Shown: positions 1 through 9,570 of the stretch, one piece after another | How positions within the stretch are numbered: position 1 is the stretch's first letter | How the letters are laid out: every line of letters starts with the position of its first letter | Assembly (NCBI GenBank): GCA_027023305.1 | Contig: JALVVR010000066.1 | Coordinates: 25,505 to 89,504, forward strand | Direction: 5' to 3' | Source: Campylobacterales bacterium | GTDB lineage: Bacteria; Campylobacterota; Campylobacteria; Campylobacterales; QNZT01 | Length of the DNA stretch: 64,000 nucleotides | The notes under the pieces: generated by a model | Told to the model about the DNA's origin: nothing | What the model saw: only the letters and a program-made list of their open reading frames with translations | The model's database searches: none | Made by a program: the position numbers and the translations under genes

Positions 1-408
1 AACAACTTTTATACCAGTTTCAAAGATTTCACTCTCAGTACTTTGTTCATCAAATGCTGGTGGGTCTCTATGTATTGACCAATAATCTTTAGCTTTAACT
101 TCCTCACCTTCATCAACAACATCACCAATAACATTGAAGATTCTTCCAAGAACTTCCTCACCAACTGGAACTTTTATAGGACTTCCCATAGCTTTAGCTT
201 TAAGTCCCCTAACAAGTCCTTCACTCATATCCATTGCAATTGCTCTAACTCTATAATCACCAACATGAGCTGCAACTTCTAAAATAAGTTTAGTCTCAAC
301 ACCCTCAACTTCATAGTTTACTTCTATTGCTTCGTTGATTTTTGGCAAATAACCATCAAAATCAACATCAACAACAGGACCTATTACTTGTGAAATAATA
401 CCTTCCAT
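1..408 (-). CDS. atpD: F1Fo ATP synthase subunit beta, N-terminal part (cut by window edge)
   Basis: This is the catalytic beta subunit of the F1 head. Only the first 136 codons are in the window; the gene continues past position 1. The protein begins [17 protein letters not shown], the usual beta-barrel start, and continues with the GLVRGLKA and [15 protein letters not shown] segments of the family. The ATG is at 408 with an AGGAG box about 10 bases upstream. It lies just downstream of atpG on the same strand, as the last visible gene of the ATP synthase operon. The Walker motifs lie beyond the edge and cannot be checked. Confidence 0.97.
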   Translation of the reverse strand, partial: MEGIISQVIGPVVDVDFDGYLPKINEAIEVNYEVEGVETKLILEVAAHVGDYRVRAIAMDMSEGLVRGLKAKAMGSPIKVPVGEEVLGRIFNVIGDVVDEGEEVKAKDYWSIHRDPPAFDEQSTESEIFETGIKVV

Positions 409-431
409 ATCTATCAAATCTCCTTTTATTT

Positions 432-1313
432 TTATAATGCTTCCATACCACTGATAATCTCAATAAGTTCAGTAGTAATCGCTTCTTGTCTTGCTTTATT
501 ATAAGCTATAGTTAACTGGTCAACTCTCTCTTTTGCATTGTTCGTTGCATTATCCATAGCCTGCATTCTAGCACTATGCTCAGCTGCAAGTGAATCAATC
601 AAAGAGTAATACATGTTATATTCTATATACTTTCTAACTAACTCTTCCAAAACTTTCTCTTCATCTTCAGCCTCTATTTCTATCATAGAAGAGACTTTAT
701 CTTCACTAACTTCTACTGAATCAATAGGCGATAAACTAACGGTTTTTAACTCTTGAGTTATCATGTTTTTATAACCATTGTGAACAAGGATTATTTTATT
801 AGTTTTTTCTTCAACAAAATCATCAACTGCACCATTTACAACTTCAACTGCTTTTTCATAACTTGGAGCTGCACTAACACCGACGTATTTTTCTAAAACT
901 TCTCTATTTTGAAAATTAAAAAAATCCAATCCTTTTCTTCCTACAGCTCTAAGCCTTACAGTTGAACCTTTAGCTTCATACTCATCCATGATAGTTCTAA
1001 CTTTTTTAATAGTTTGAATATTAAAACCACCACAAAGTCCTTTATCAGAAGTAACAAAGATTATATCAACAACTTTTGGATTGTCATTTTTCGCGAAAAA
1101 CTTTAATGTTGTTCCACCAGCTTTAAATTTATTTATCTTCTCACTAATTTCATTCATCATTTTATTTAGTTTTACGGCATACTCTCTACTTCTTTTGGCA
1201 ACCTCTTCTGCACGACGAAGTTTAGCAGTTGATACTAACTTCATCGCTCTAGTTGTTTTTTGAGTATTTTTAACACTTGCGATATTTCTTTTTATATCTT
1301 TTAAATTTGCCAT
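432..1313 (-). CDS. atpG: F1Fo ATP synthase subunit gamma
   Basis: Gamma is the rotating central stalk that couples the Fo proton ring to the F1 head. The 293-residue product has the family length and both terminal helices: an N-terminal coiled-coil segment ([19 protein letters not shown], residues about 7-25) and a C-terminal one with [12 protein letters not shown] and [16 protein letters not shown]. The middle contains the conserved [10 protein letters not shown] (about residues 88-97). It starts 9 bases after the atpA stop and is followed by atpD, so it is clearly part of the operon. Nothing is unusual. Confidence 0.98.
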   Translation of the reverse strand: MANLKDIKRNIASVKNTQKTTRAMKLVSTAKLRRAEEVAKRSREYAVKLNKMMNEISEKINKFKAGGTTLKFFAKNDNPKVVDIIFVTSDKGLCGGFNIQTIKKVRTIMDEYEAKGSTVRLRAVGRKGLDFFNFQNREVLEKYVGVSAAPSYEKAVEVVNGAVDDFVEEKTNKIILVHNGYKNMITQELKTVSLSPIDSVEVSEDKVSSMIEIEAEDEEKVLEELVRKYIEYNMYYSLIDSLAAEHSARMQAMDNATNNAKERVDQLTIAYNKARQEAITTELIEIISGMEAL

Positions 1314-1322
1314 AGCTTTACC

Positions 1323-2840
1323 TTACTTTACTACAAAAGTTGATTTAAACTCTTCCAATGCAGTATTTAAAAGTTCTATTGTTTTATCACTTAATTTTTT
1401 CTCATCTCTTATAACTTCTAAAATATTTGGATATTTTGCCTCAATAAAAGGGTGTAACTCAGCTTCAAACTTAGTAACATCACTAGCAGGTATATCATCC
1501 AAGAAACCATTAGCACCAGCATATATTATAACAATTTGTTTCTCTATTGGAAGTGGAGAGTATGGCCCTTGTTTTAGAACTTCAACCATTCTTTGTCCTC
1601 TCTCTAACTGATTTCTACTTCCTTCATCCAAATCACTTGCAAACTGTGCAAATGCTTGAAGCTCTCTGTATTGAGCAAGGTCAAGTCTTAGAGTTCCTGA
1701 AACTTGTTTAGTAGCTTTTATCTGTGCAGCTCCACCAACCCTTGAAACAGAAAGTCCAACATTGATAGCTGGTCTAATTCCTGAGTTGAAAAGATCAGTC
1801 TCTAGGAAAATTTGTCCATCAGTAATAGATATAACATTTGTAGGGATATAAGCACTTACATCTCCAGCTTGAGTTTCGATAATAGGAAGTGCAGTCATAC
1901 TTCCAGCCCCTAGTGCATCACTTAGTTTTGCTGCTCTCTCTAGTAATCTTGAGTGAAGATAAAAAACATCACCTGGATATGCCTCTCTACCTGGAGGTCT
2001 TCTTAAAATCAAAGACATCTCTCTATAAGCAACAGCATGTTTACTTAAATCATCATATACGATTAAGGCATGTTTACCATTGTCTCTATAAAATTCACCC
2101 ATTGTAACACCAGTATATGGTGCTAAGTATTGAAGTGCTGCACTATCACTAGCACCTGAACTTACTACTATAGTATAATCCATAGCTCCAGCTTCTGTAA
2201 GTTTTTTAACAACTTGAGCAACTGTTGACTCTTTTTGTCCTATAGCAACATAGATACAAGTAACATCTTGTCCTTTTTGGTTAATGATGGCATCTATTGC
2301 AACAGTAGTTTTACCAGTTTGTCTATCTCCGATTATAAGTTCTCTTTGTCCTCTACCGATTGGAACTAGAGCATCAATAGCTTTAATACCAGTTTGTAAT
2401 GGTTCATGAACTGATTTTCTAGCCATGATTCCAGGAGCTTTTTCTTCAACAAATCTCTCTTCACTTGCATTAATCTCACCTTTACCATCTATCGGCTCAC
2501 CTAGTGAGTTCACCACTCTTCCTACAAGTTCATCACCTGCTGGAACTTTTAAAAGTTTACCAGTTCTTTTTACACTGCTTCCCTCTTTTATGTCAGCTCC
2601 CTTACCTAAAACAACGATACCAACACTAGACTCTTCCAAGTTTAGAGCCATACCTCTGTCTCCAGTTTCAAACTCAACCATTTCACCAGCCATTAAGTTA
2701 CTTAATCCATAAGCTCTAACAACACCATCTGAAAAACTGATTACTTTACCAGTCTCTTCTACATCTATATTTAGCTCGAAATTCTCGATCTTTTCTTTTA
2801 TCAAAGAACTTATCTCATCAGCTCTAACTTTAGCACTCAC
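1323..2840 (-). CDS. atpA: F1Fo ATP synthase subunit alpha
   Basis: Alpha is the non-catalytic nucleotide-binding subunit of F1. The 505-residue length is standard. The P-loop [15 protein letters not shown] lies near residue 169, the Walker B strand [15 protein letters not shown] near 265, and the [25 protein letters not shown] stretch follows. The interface-arginine region [10 protein letters not shown] is near residue 373. The gene sits 20 bases after atpH with an AGGAGA box before its ATG. All family motifs are intact. Confidence 0.99.
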   Translation of the reverse strand: MSAKVRADEISSLIKEKIENFELNIDVEETGKVISFSDGVVRAYGLSNLMAGEMVEFETGDRGMALNLEESSVGIVVLGKGADIKEGSSVKRTGKLLKVPAGDELVGRVVNSLGEPIDGKGEINASEERFVEEKAPGIMARKSVHEPLQTGIKAIDALVPIGRGQRELIIGDRQTGKTTVAIDAIINQKGQDVTCIYVAIGQKESTVAQVVKKLTEAGAMDYTIVVSSGASDSAALQYLAPYTGVTMGEFYRDNGKHALIVYDDLSKHAVAYREMSLILRRPPGREAYPGDVFYLHSRLLERAAKLSDALGAGSMTALPIIETQAGDVSAYIPTNVISITDGQIFLETDLFNSGIRPAINVGLSVSRVGGAAQIKATKQVSGTLRLDLAQYRELQAFAQFASDLDEGSRNQLERGQRMVEVLKQGPYSPLPIEKQIVIIYAGANGFLDDIPASDVTKFEAELHPFIEAKYPNILEVIRDEKKLSDKTIELLNTALEEFKSTFVVK

Positions 2841-2860
2841 TAATCTCTCCTTTTAATTTT

Positions 2861-3388
2861 TTATATTGATTTTAAAATATGATTTTTTAACTGTTCTTTC
2901 AACCTATTAGCTGAAAAAGCAACTTCGACACCTAAAGTATCAACTTCTACTTTTATACCATTATAATCACTTTTTACACTCTCTAACTCTATATTTGTAT
3001 CAAATTTTGAACTTAGATTTTTAGCTATATCAGCTATTTTCTCATTTGAAAGTTCTTTATCACTTAAAACCACACCCCTATGTGTATTTGTTAGCTTTGA
3101 TACCTCATACTCTAATTCACTAGAAATTGTAGGTATTAACTCCAATCTTCCATTTTTTGCTAAAAGCTTAAAAAGATTTATAACTTTTTCATCACTTTTA
3201 GTTAGTAAACTTGACAAAAATTCTACTTTTTTCTCACTTGTTATGTCATTTGAAAAAAGAATCATTTTTAGTTTTTCATCTTTAAAAGCTGGTACTGTCT
3301 CTTTTATAGATGAAGCGATCTCACTAAGTTCATCTACACTTACCAAACTAACTAATGCTTTGACATATTTTTTACTTATATCACTCAT
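2861..3388 (-). CDS. atpH: F1Fo ATP synthase subunit delta (OSCP)
   Basis: Delta joins the peripheral b/b' stalk to the top of F1. The 175-residue protein begins MSDISKKYVKALVS and ends with the characteristic (I)KVEVDTLGVEVAFSANRLKEQLKNHI tail, which is the best conserved part of OSCP/delta. It abuts atpF with no gap (atpF stop at 3389) and precedes atpA. Sequence conservation in this family is low, so the assignment also rests on operon position, which is unambiguous. Confidence 0.96.
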   Translation of the reverse strand: MSDISKKYVKALVSLVSVDELSEIASSIKETVPAFKDEKLKMILFSNDITSEKKVEFLSSLLTKSDEKVINLFKLLAKNGRLELIPTISSELEYEVSKLTNTHRGVVLSDKELSNEKIADIAKNLSSKFDTNIELESVKSDYNGIKVEVDTLGVEVAFSANRLKEQLKNHILKSI

Positions 3389-3901
3389 TTATGCCACCTT
3401 TTTGTTGATTATCTTTATCAAATCATCAGATTCAAGTGTTAAGCCATTTTTCCCAAACAATTCTTCAACTACACCATCAACTACACTTGTGTTCATCTTT
3501 TTTTCTAGTACTTCTTTTTTACTCTCATAAGATTTAACAAGATTTTCTATATCACTAGCAAAATTTTCTTTTAACTTTTCAGTTTGAAGATTTGCCTCTT
3601 TATGAGCTAGTTCAATTAGCTCTTTAGCCTCTTCAGAACTCTCTTCTAACTTTTTAGTAGCATTTTGCTTTAACTCTTTTGTTTCTTGTACTTTTTCTTG
3701 AACAGATGAGAGTTTATCTGCTATCTCTTTTGTTCTTCCACTGAAAAAATCTTTGATTTTTCCAGCTATCAGATAGTATAAAATACCTGCAAATATAGCA
3801 AAGTTTATAACTCTAGCAACTATATCTGTTCCATGTTTAGCTTCCTCACTAGCAAATAAAAATATAGGTGTTATTGCTAACAATGTAATAATAAGTTTCA
3901 A
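3389..3901 (-). CDS. atpF: F1Fo ATP synthase subunit b
   Basis: This 170-residue protein forms one half of the peripheral stalk. It opens with a short hydrophobic segment that looks like a signal peptide (MKLIITLLAITPIFLFASEE), followed by a second hydrophobic stretch (VINFAIFAGILYYLIAGKI, about residues 31-49), then a long charged helix rich in K and E. The first segment may be cleaved, leaving the normal single-anchor b topology; this is inference. It follows the b' gene by 10 bases and abuts atpH. Confidence 0.95.
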   Translation of the reverse strand: MKLIITLLAITPIFLFASEEAKHGTDIVARVINFAIFAGILYYLIAGKIKDFFSGRTKEIADKLSSVQEKVQETKELKQNATKKLEESSEEAKELIELAHKEANLQTEKLKENFASDIENLVKSYESKKEVLEKKMNTSVVDGVVEELFGKNGLTLESDDLIKIINKKVA

Positions 3902-3911
3902 CCCAACCCCT

Positions 3912-4334
3912 TTATATATTTTTTATTTTTGCTTCAACAGCACTTTTATATTGAGCAAGATTTGAATTAAGCTCTTTTGTAAGAACCTCTTTCTTCTCTT
4001 CTAATGATTTCATAAAATCACCCATCTCAGCTTCTAAAGCCTCTTTTTTAGCATTAAACTCTTTTGCCAATTCATCTTTAATCTTACTAATCATAGATGA
4101 TTTTATTTCTGCAGCTTCTTGTTTAGCCTCAGAAATATTAGCCATAGCTTTTGACTCTAAATCCTCTATCTCACTATCATTTGACTCTACACTTGACAAA
4201 TCATCTGCTATACTTTTATCTCTTTTTTGCATAAAATCCATCAATGGTTTATACATCATAGTATTAAGAAGATATATCATACTCAAAAATAGAACTATCA
4301 TGAAAGTGACCAGTACACCACTAATATCTAACAT
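3912..4334 (-). CDS. atpF': F1Fo ATP synthase subunit b'
   Basis: This is the second, diverged b-type stalk subunit found in Campylobacterota, which carry paired b and b' genes. The start chosen is the ATG at 4334 (MLDISGVLVTFMIVLFL), giving 140 residues. It has an AAGGGAG box about 6 bases upstream, whereas the in-frame ATG 14 codons further up has none. One membrane helix (residues about 6-25) is followed by a long alpha-helical, charged domain. It is the first gene of the ATP synthase part of the operon, with its own likely promoter at 4367. Confidence 0.93.
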   Translation of the reverse strand: MLDISGVLVTFMIVLFLSMIYLLNTMMYKPLMDFMQKRDKSIADDLSSVESNDSEIEDLESKAMANISEAKQEAAEIKSSMISKIKDELAKEFNAKKEALEAEMGDFMKSLEEKKEVLTKELNSNLAQYKSAVEAKIKNI

Positions 4335-4361
4335 CTTACTCCCTTCACCTTTTTTAAATTG

Positions 4362-4372
4362 TCGCGATTTTA
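4362..4372 (-). promoter_or_regulatory. Likely promoter for the ATP synthase genes (TAAAAT with CGCG discriminator)
   Basis: On the minus strand the 47-base gap between parB and atpF' reads GATAAAATCGCGAC. TAAAAT fits a sigma-70 minus-10 element, and it is followed at once by a GC-rich discriminator. The same TAAAATCG core stands before obgE, rpsF and rpmA in this window. No minus-35 is evident, as is usual in this phylum. Functional assignment is inference. Confidence 0.45.
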
Positions 4373-4381
4373 TCAAAAACT

Positions 4382-5242
4382 TTATAAAATCTTATTTAAT
4401 CTCTCTAAAAAGCTATCTATTTTATCATTTGAGTCAAATTCTAATGTCAATTTATTATTTTTACTCTTTGCTTTTATGTTAAGTTTTTTAAACATATCTA
4501 CTAAACTAGATAACTCTAAACTATTTTCATTCTTCTTACTAGCAACTTTTTCACTACTTTCATAGTTACTTTTTAACTCTCTTACAAGTTCTTCACTCTC
4601 TCTAACACTTAGTTTTTGTCCAACAATAGTATCAGCCAACTTTTTTTCACTTTTTTCATCTAGTCCAACCAATACCTTAGCATGACCTTGAGTTATCTTA
4701 CCCTCACTTACTAACTCTTGTGTATATTCACTAAGAGTTAAAAGTCTCAAAGTATTAGCAATATGCGATCTACTTTTACAGATTATTGAACTAAGCTCCT
4801 CTTGTGTGATTTGATAATCATTGATTAACTCTCTATAAGAAATACCAAGCTCAATAGGACTTAGTTCCTCTCTTTGGATATTTTCTATTAGTGCCAACTC
4901 TCTTAAGTTTTGAGACTCTAAGTCAGCAACTATTGCATCTATACTCTCTAACCCTGCCAACTTAGAAGCACGAAACCTTCTTTCACCTGCTATTATCATG
5001 AAGCCACTGTCTTTTTGGATAACAACTATGGGCTGTAAAAGTCCATGTTTTTTTATAGAATCACTTAAGCTCTGCAAAGCTTCACTATCAAATCGTTTTC
5101 TTGGTTGATATATGTTTGGTATTATTTGTGAAAGTTTTATCTTTTTTATAAGTGAACTATCACTCTCTACATCACTTTTATATGCCTCTTCAACATCTTC
5201 TAAGATAGCACTAAGTCCTCTACCTAATCTACTTTTTGCCAT
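4382..5242 (-). CDS. parB: Chromosome partitioning protein ParB (CTPase, Spo0J type)
   Basis: ParB binds parS sites near the origin and works with ParA to segregate chromosomes. The 286-residue protein has the N-terminal CTP-binding domain with IPNIYQPRKRFD (about 41-52) and GERRFRA (about 87-93), then a helix-turn-helix (ITQEELSSIICKSRSHIANTLRLL, about 142-166), and a C-terminal dimerisation domain ending FLERLNKIL. It lies 10 bases after parA. I did not find a parS match by eye in this window. Confidence 0.97.
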   Translation of the reverse strand: MAKSRLGRGLSAILEDVEEAYKSDVESDSSLIKKIKLSQIIPNIYQPRKRFDSEALQSLSDSIKKHGLLQPIVVIQKDSGFMIIAGERRFRASKLAGLESIDAIVADLESQNLRELALIENIQREELSPIELGISYRELINDYQITQEELSSIICKSRSHIANTLRLLTLSEYTQELVSEGKITQGHAKVLVGLDEKSEKKLADTIVGQKLSVRESEELVRELKSNYESSEKVASKKNENSLELSSLVDMFKKLNIKAKSKNNKLTLEFDSNDKIDSFLERLNKIL

Positions 5243-5252
5243 TTCAACACTC

Positions 5253-6038
5253 CTAACTTGCTAAGATTGATTGAGCTAAATTTTGATATGCCCTTGAGCC
5301 TTGAGACTTTATATCATACTCTATTATAGGTTTTCCAAAACTAGGAGATTCTGCAAGTTTTACATTTCTTGGAATCACTATGTACGAAGATGTTTTATTT
5401 TCAACAAATAGTTTACTTTTAAAGTGCTGTTTTAAATCTGAAAAAACTTGTTTTGATAGGTTATTTTGAGAGGTATACATAGTTGGTAAAAATCCCTTAA
5501 TAGTAAGTCTAGGATTTATAGTTTTTTTGATAAGTTTTACAGTATTTAAAAGTTGTGCCAACCCTTCAAGTGCATAAAACTCACATTGGATCGGTATAAT
5601 AACACTATCAGATGCACTAAGAGCATTTACTGTTATTGGACCAAGTGCTGGAGGGGTATCTATGATAACATAGTCATATTCACTAACAACCTCTGCTAGT
5701 TTGTTTTTTAAGATCATCTCTTTACCCTTGACATCTTTATCATAAAACTCTTTTTCTATACCAACAAGCCCGATATTAGAAGGTACTAAGTCTAGATTTT
5801 CCATAGAGGTTTTTAGTCTAACATCACTAACGTCTTTGATATCTAATAAAACATGATATATGTTATATTCATAATCACTTCTACTAAACCCAAATCCACT
5901 TGTTGCATTTGCTTGTGGATCTATGTCTACTAAAAGAACTTTTTTTTCACTAGCAGCTAAAGATGCTGCAAGATTTACAGCAGTAGTCGTTTTACCAACC
6001 CCACCCTTTTGATTTGCTATAGATATAACTTCACTCAT
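5253..6038 (-). CDS. parA: Chromosome partitioning ATPase ParA (Soj)
   Basis: This is a deviant-Walker ATPase that drives ParB-parS segregation. The signature KGGVGKTTTAVNLAASLA is at residues 10-27, with switch I/II segments VDIDPQANATSGFG and YVIIDTPPALGPIT. At 261 residues it is the usual Soj size, with no extra N-terminal HTH. It overlaps birA by 4 bases and precedes parB, the same order as in Campylobacter. Confidence 0.98.
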   Translation of the reverse strand: MSEVISIANQKGGVGKTTTAVNLAASLAASEKKVLLVDIDPQANATSGFGFSRSDYEYNIYHVLLDIKDVSDVRLKTSMENLDLVPSNIGLVGIEKEFYDKDVKGKEMILKNKLAEVVSEYDYVIIDTPPALGPITVNALSASDSVIIPIQCEFYALEGLAQLLNTVKLIKKTINPRLTIKGFLPTMYTSQNNLSKQVFSDLKQHFKSKLFVENKTSSYIVIPRNVKLAESPSFGKPIIEYDIKSQGSRAYQNLAQSILAS

Positions 6039-6670
6039 CTTGTACTATACACCTTTTTATTTTCTATTTTTATTGAGCCATCTTTTAGTAGGGAGGCTTT
6101 TTCTAAACTTTTCTTTTCATTTTCTACTCTTACAGAAAACTCTCTAGATTTTTCAAATTCTACCTTATATTTTTTAAAAATACCCTTCCAACTTTTTTTA
6201 GATTTTAGATTTAATATAAAGAGTTTAATCAATTCATTTTTTTCAATATTTATATCTAATACTTCAAAATCAGAGGGTGCTTTTTTTATATTTAATCCAA
6301 AAGAACAAACAATATTTTTTCCTACTATTGTAGATAAAACTCCACCTATTTTTTTATCATTTATATAAAAATCATTTGGCCACTTTAACCAAACTTTTGA
6401 TCCTTTTTCTTCTAAGACCTCTTTTAAAAGATAAGCAAAATAGATAGAAAGACTTTGTAACTCCAAATCACTAGCCAAATCATCTTTTAAAATAGAAAAG
6501 GAAATAAAAAGATTTTCCTCTAAACTTATCCATTTATTTTCGTGTGTTCCTACTCCATCTTCTTGATTTTTTGCTACTATCATGACAGGAGATTTAAACT
6601 CTCCACTCTTTAGTTTCTTTAATAAAAACTTATGAGTAGAATTTAGTTTTTCAAAATAAACTATCTCCAA
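6035..6670 (-). CDS. birA: Biotin--[acetyl-CoA-carboxylase] ligase, class I (no DNA-binding domain)
   Basis: This enzyme attaches biotin to the BCCP subunit of acetyl-CoA carboxylase. The protein has the lysine-containing core VWLKWPNDFYINDKKIGGVLS and the SFGLNIKKAP strand of the family. At about 211 residues it lacks the N-terminal HTH of the E. coli repressor form. I prefer the TTG at 6670 (MEIVYFEKLNSTHKFL), which has AAAAAGG 7 bases upstream; a TTG at 6700 would overlap fmt by 50 bases. It overlaps parA by 4 bases. Confidence 0.93.
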   Translation of the reverse strand: MEIVYFEKLNSTHKFLLKKLKSGEFKSPVMIVAKNQEDGVGTHENKWISLEENLFISFSILKDDLASDLELQSLSIYFAYLLKEVLEEKGSKVWLKWPNDFYINDKKIGGVLSTIVGKNIVCSFGLNIKKAPSDFEVLDINIEKNELIKLFILNLKSKKSWKGIFKKYKVEFEKSREFSVRVENEKKSLEKASLLKDGSIKIENKKVYSTR

Positions 6671-7565
6671 CGATAAGCCTTTTTCCTCTAATATAATCAA
6701 TCACATTCATTTGTTTTTTTGAGTTAGGTTGAACACTCTTTATCACTAACTCTCCACTCTCACATCCAACTACTATGTAATCCTTTTCAATAGATAAAAT
6801 TTTGCCTTTTTTATGCTTATTTTTTTCATCATGTAACTCTATCTCTTTTAATTTTAACCCACTTGATAGATAAATCCCCGGCCAATAAATATATGCTAAA
6901 TACTTTTGATAAAGCTCATTTGCACATATAAAGTCAATTTCTCCATCACTCTTTGCTATCTTTTTAGAGTAACTTTTTTTTAAATTATTTTGTTTTACAG
7001 GTTTTATACTCTTAAAATTATTTAAAACATTTATCGTTAAATTAGAAGCTGCATCTGCCAACTGATAAAAAACAGTAGGGGCATCTTTACCTTTTATATC
7101 AAGATAACTAATACCCAAAACATCTCCAGTGTCTAATCCCTCTTCCATTAGCATCGCTGTAACACCACTAAATCTATCTCCATTTTTAATAGCATCTTGT
7201 ATAGGACTTGCACCTCTATATTTTGGAAGTATTGATGCATGAAGATTTATACAAACTGCTATATCTAAAACTCTTTTAGGAAGTATCTGTCCATAGGCAG
7301 CAACAACTATAAAATCAGGTTTAAGAGCTTTTATACTCTCTACTACACCCTCTTCTTTTAAACTTTTTGGCTGATATATATCTATATCCAAGCCCTCATC
7401 CAAAACATACTTTTTGATATGAGGAGGTGTTAAAACTTGTTTTCTTCCAACCTTCTTATCCTCTTGGGTAAAAAGCCCTACTACTTCACAATCTCTACTC
7501 TCTACAAGAGCTTTAAAAATAGTAGTTGCATAATCAGGAGTTCCCATAAATACTACTCTTTGCAA
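6651..7565 (-). CDS. fmt: Methionyl-tRNA formyltransferase
   Basis: Fmt formylates initiator Met-tRNA using 10-formyl-THF. The 304-residue product begins [15 protein letters not shown], and the catalytic region is present: CINLHASILPKYRGASPIQ (Asn and His of the active site, about residues 107-125) and the aspartate in MLMEEGLDTGDVLG. A C-terminal OB-like anticodon-recognition domain follows. It overlaps proB by 13 bases at its start and birA at its end. Confidence 0.97.
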   Translation of the reverse strand: MQRVVFMGTPDYATTIFKALVESRDCEVVGLFTQEDKKVGRKQVLTPPHIKKYVLDEGLDIDIYQPKSLKEEGVVESIKALKPDFIVVAAYGQILPKRVLDIAVCINLHASILPKYRGASPIQDAIKNGDRFSGVTAMLMEEGLDTGDVLGISYLDIKGKDAPTVFYQLADAASNLTINVLNNFKSIKPVKQNNLKKSYSKKIAKSDGEIDFICANELYQKYLAYIYWPGIYLSSGLKLKEIELHDEKNKHKKGKILSIEKDYIVVGCESGELVIKSVQPNSKKQMNVIDYIRGKRLIVGDSLF

Positions 7566-8311
7566 AATACCGTTCCCCCTTTGTGAATATCATCTAAAAG
7601 AAAACTTTTTGCATCACTCAAATCAAATCCAGATGCCATAAACATTTTTTTATCTCTTTTTATTAAAAAATCTGCTGCTTTAAGCTTTGTAACAATCCCA
7701 CCAGTTGCAAAGCTAAGATTTGGATTTAGACTCATCTCTAACTCCTCTTTGGATATAGAGGAAACAACCTTTCTTACCTTAGCTTCACTACTACTTCTTG
7801 GATCTTTGTCATAATAAGCATCTATATCAGAAAGAATAACTAAAATATCTGCATCAAAATAATAAGCAGCATGAGCTGAGAGTTGATCATTATCACCAAA
7901 AAGAAGCTCTTTTATCGCTGTCGTATCATTTTCATTTATGATAGGAAGTACACCATTTTTTAAAAGTGTTTCTATTGCCATCTTAGCATAATCTGTACTC
8001 TTTCGTGAGTCAAAATTATCAGCAGTTATCAAAAGTTGAGCCACTTTTATACCATACTTTTTCATCTCTTTTCTATAAATACTCATCAAATATGGTTGCC
8101 CAACTGCTGACATAGCCTGTTTATTTTCTATTTTTAATCTGTCAAGATTTAAAAGTAAACTACCTGCACTAACTGCACCCGAACTGACAAGTATAACTTC
8201 ATGAAACTCTTTAAGAGAACTTAAAAACTTACATAAGTTTTCTATCCTCTCAAAACTAAGTCCATCCTCTTCTCCAAGAACATGACTACCAACTTTAACA
8301 ACTACTCTCAT
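7553..8311 (-). CDS. proB: Glutamate 5-kinase (short form, no PUA domain)
   Basis: ProB catalyses the first step of proline synthesis. The protein starts [17 protein letters not shown], the amino-acid-kinase nucleotide-binding start, and contains [29 protein letters not shown] and [13 protein letters not shown]. At about 252 residues it is only the kinase domain; the C-terminal PUA domain of the E. coli enzyme is missing, which is common in Campylobacterota. The ATG at 8311 is preferred over an in-frame GTG three codons upstream. It overlaps the end of obgE. Confidence 0.96.
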   Translation of the reverse strand: MRVVVKVGSHVLGEEDGLSFERIENLCKFLSSLKEFHEVILVSSGAVSAGSLLLNLDRLKIENKQAMSAVGQPYLMSIYRKEMKKYGIKVAQLLITADNFDSRKSTDYAKMAIETLLKNGVLPIINENDTTAIKELLFGDNDQLSAHAAYYFDADILVILSDIDAYYDKDPRSSSEAKVRKVVSSISKEELEMSLNPNLSFATGGIVTKLKAADFLIKRDKKMFMASGFDLSDAKSFLLDDIHKGGTVFCKE

Positions 8312-9416
8312 CACTCTCACTCTTTTTTAAAATATTAGTTGACTCAAAGATAGCATACTTCAAAGGTTCTATATTTATCCTACTTATTGATGAAATAGGA
8401 GCTACAAAATATGGTTTAGATTTATCAAATTCACCCTTCTCGTCTATATCTTGATAAAACCCTTTATATGAGCTATCAAACTTATATTTTTTATCATCAT
8501 TTGTTTTATACTCTAAAAAGTTTATAAATTCTTCTATTTTTTCATTTGCCTCATCCTTATCCAAGGTATCTACTCTAGTCAAAGCAACTGCATAACCTCT
8601 TTTAGATAACTTTTTAGAAAAGTTTTCTACCTCTTCTTTCAAAATCTCATACTGTTCACTTAAAGTTCTATAATTTGCAATATCTAGCATAAAAAGTAAA
8701 AATCCGGTTCTTTCAATATGTCTTAAAAAATCTAATCCAAGCCCTTTACCTTCACTCGCCCCACCAATAATACCTGGAATATCCGCCATGACAAATGAGT
8801 TATAATCATCTACTTTGACAACTCCTAGTTTTGGAGTTATAGTTGTAAACTCATAGTTTGCTACCTCAGGTGTTGCATTTGAAACTATGGATATAAGAGT
8901 TGATTTTCCAACATTTGGAAATCCAACAAGCCCTACATCTGCTATCAGTTTAAGCTCTAATCTTATATCTTTGCTCTCTCCAGGAAGTCCAGGCTGTGCA
9001 TAAGTTGGCCTTTGATTCGTTGAACTTCTAAAGTGCCAGTTTCCAAGCCCTCCTTTTCCACCCTCTAAAAACTTAACAACCTCTCCATCTTCTAACAAAT
9101 CAAGTAAAATTTCTCCACTCTCTTCATCAATTACTTGAGTTCCAGGAGGTACTGTAAGAGTTAGTGATTCCCCTTTTTTACCATACTTTTTTCTACCCTC
9201 ACCACCTCTTCCATTTTTGGCTTTCATCTGATTTTTACCACGATAGTTTGAAAGAGTATGAGAATTTTTATCTACTTTAAAAAAAACATCTCCACCTCGT
9301 CCTCCATCACCACCATCAGGACCACCTTTTATAACAAACTTCTCAGTTCTAAATGAAACAGCACCTGCCCCACCTTTTCCTGAACTTAGAGTTAACTTCA
9401 CATTATCTATAAACAT
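8295..9416 (-). CDS. obgE: GTPase Obg/CgtA, ribosome assembly
   Basis: ObgE is an essential GTPase in 50S maturation and stress signalling. The start at 9416 ([21 protein letters not shown]) has AAGG 7 bases upstream. The glycine-rich Obg fold fills residues 1-157 ([14 protein letters not shown]), followed by the G domain: [30 protein letters not shown] and TRVD in the NKxD position. The protein is about 373 residues. In Campylobacter it follows rplU-rpmA, but here rpmA is 21 kb away and the upstream gene is unrelated. Confidence 0.98.
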   Translation of the reverse strand: MFIDNVKLTLSSGKGGAGAVSFRTEKFVIKGGPDGGDGGRGGDVFFKVDKNSHTLSNYRGKNQMKAKNGRGGEGRKKYGKKGESLTLTVPPGTQVIDEESGEILLDLLEDGEVVKFLEGGKGGLGNWHFRSSTNQRPTYAQPGLPGESKDIRLELKLIADVGLVGFPNVGKSTLISIVSNATPEVANYEFTTITPKLGVVKVDDYNSFVMADIPGIIGGASEGKGLGLDFLRHIERTGFLLFMLDIANYRTLSEQYEILKEEVENFSKKLSKRGYAVALTRVDTLDKDEANEKIEEFINFLEYKTNDDKKYKFDSSYKGFYQDIDEKGEFDKSKPYFVAPISSISRINIEPLKYAIFESTNILKKSESDESSC

Positions 9417-9475
9417 ATTAACCTTTTCTACTCGAATTAAATCATATCTTACCATTTTTTGTTTACGATTTTACA

Positions 9476-9483
9476 CTTCTTTG
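9476..9483 (-). promoter_or_regulatory. Likely obgE promoter minus-10 (GTAAAATCG)
   Basis: The minus strand reads GTGTAAAATCGTAAAC about 62 bases upstream of the obgE ATG. The TAAAATCG core is the same as before atpF', rpsF and rpmA. Since the usual upstream genes rplU-rpmA are absent here, obgE needs a promoter of its own, and this is the best candidate seen. Confidence 0.4.
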
Positions 9484-9537
9484 TAAAAATAACATATTTC
9501 ATACTTTAACATAAAACAAATAATCCAAAAAGTAAGA

Positions 9538-9543
9538 TATAAT
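9538..9543 (+). promoter_or_regulatory. Minus-10 element for the four-box periplasmic protein
   Basis: TATAAT in AAGATATAATACGAAC lies 28 bases before the ATG at 9571. A GAAGGAAG ribosome-binding site stands between them. No clear minus-35 is seen, which is normal for this phylum. Confidence 0.55.
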
Positions 9544-9570
9544 ACGAACACTAATACTGAAGGAAGTTAC

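Noticed and set aside
1889..2107. Open frames opposite atpA, atpG, rpoD, cheA and ligA
   Set aside because: They lie wholly inside well-identified genes on the other strand, have no recognisable domains, and arise from low-stop AT-rich coding bias.
4382..6038. parS site near parAB
   Set aside because: No match to the TGTTTCACGTGAAACA type palindrome was seen; the local parS may differ in this phylum.
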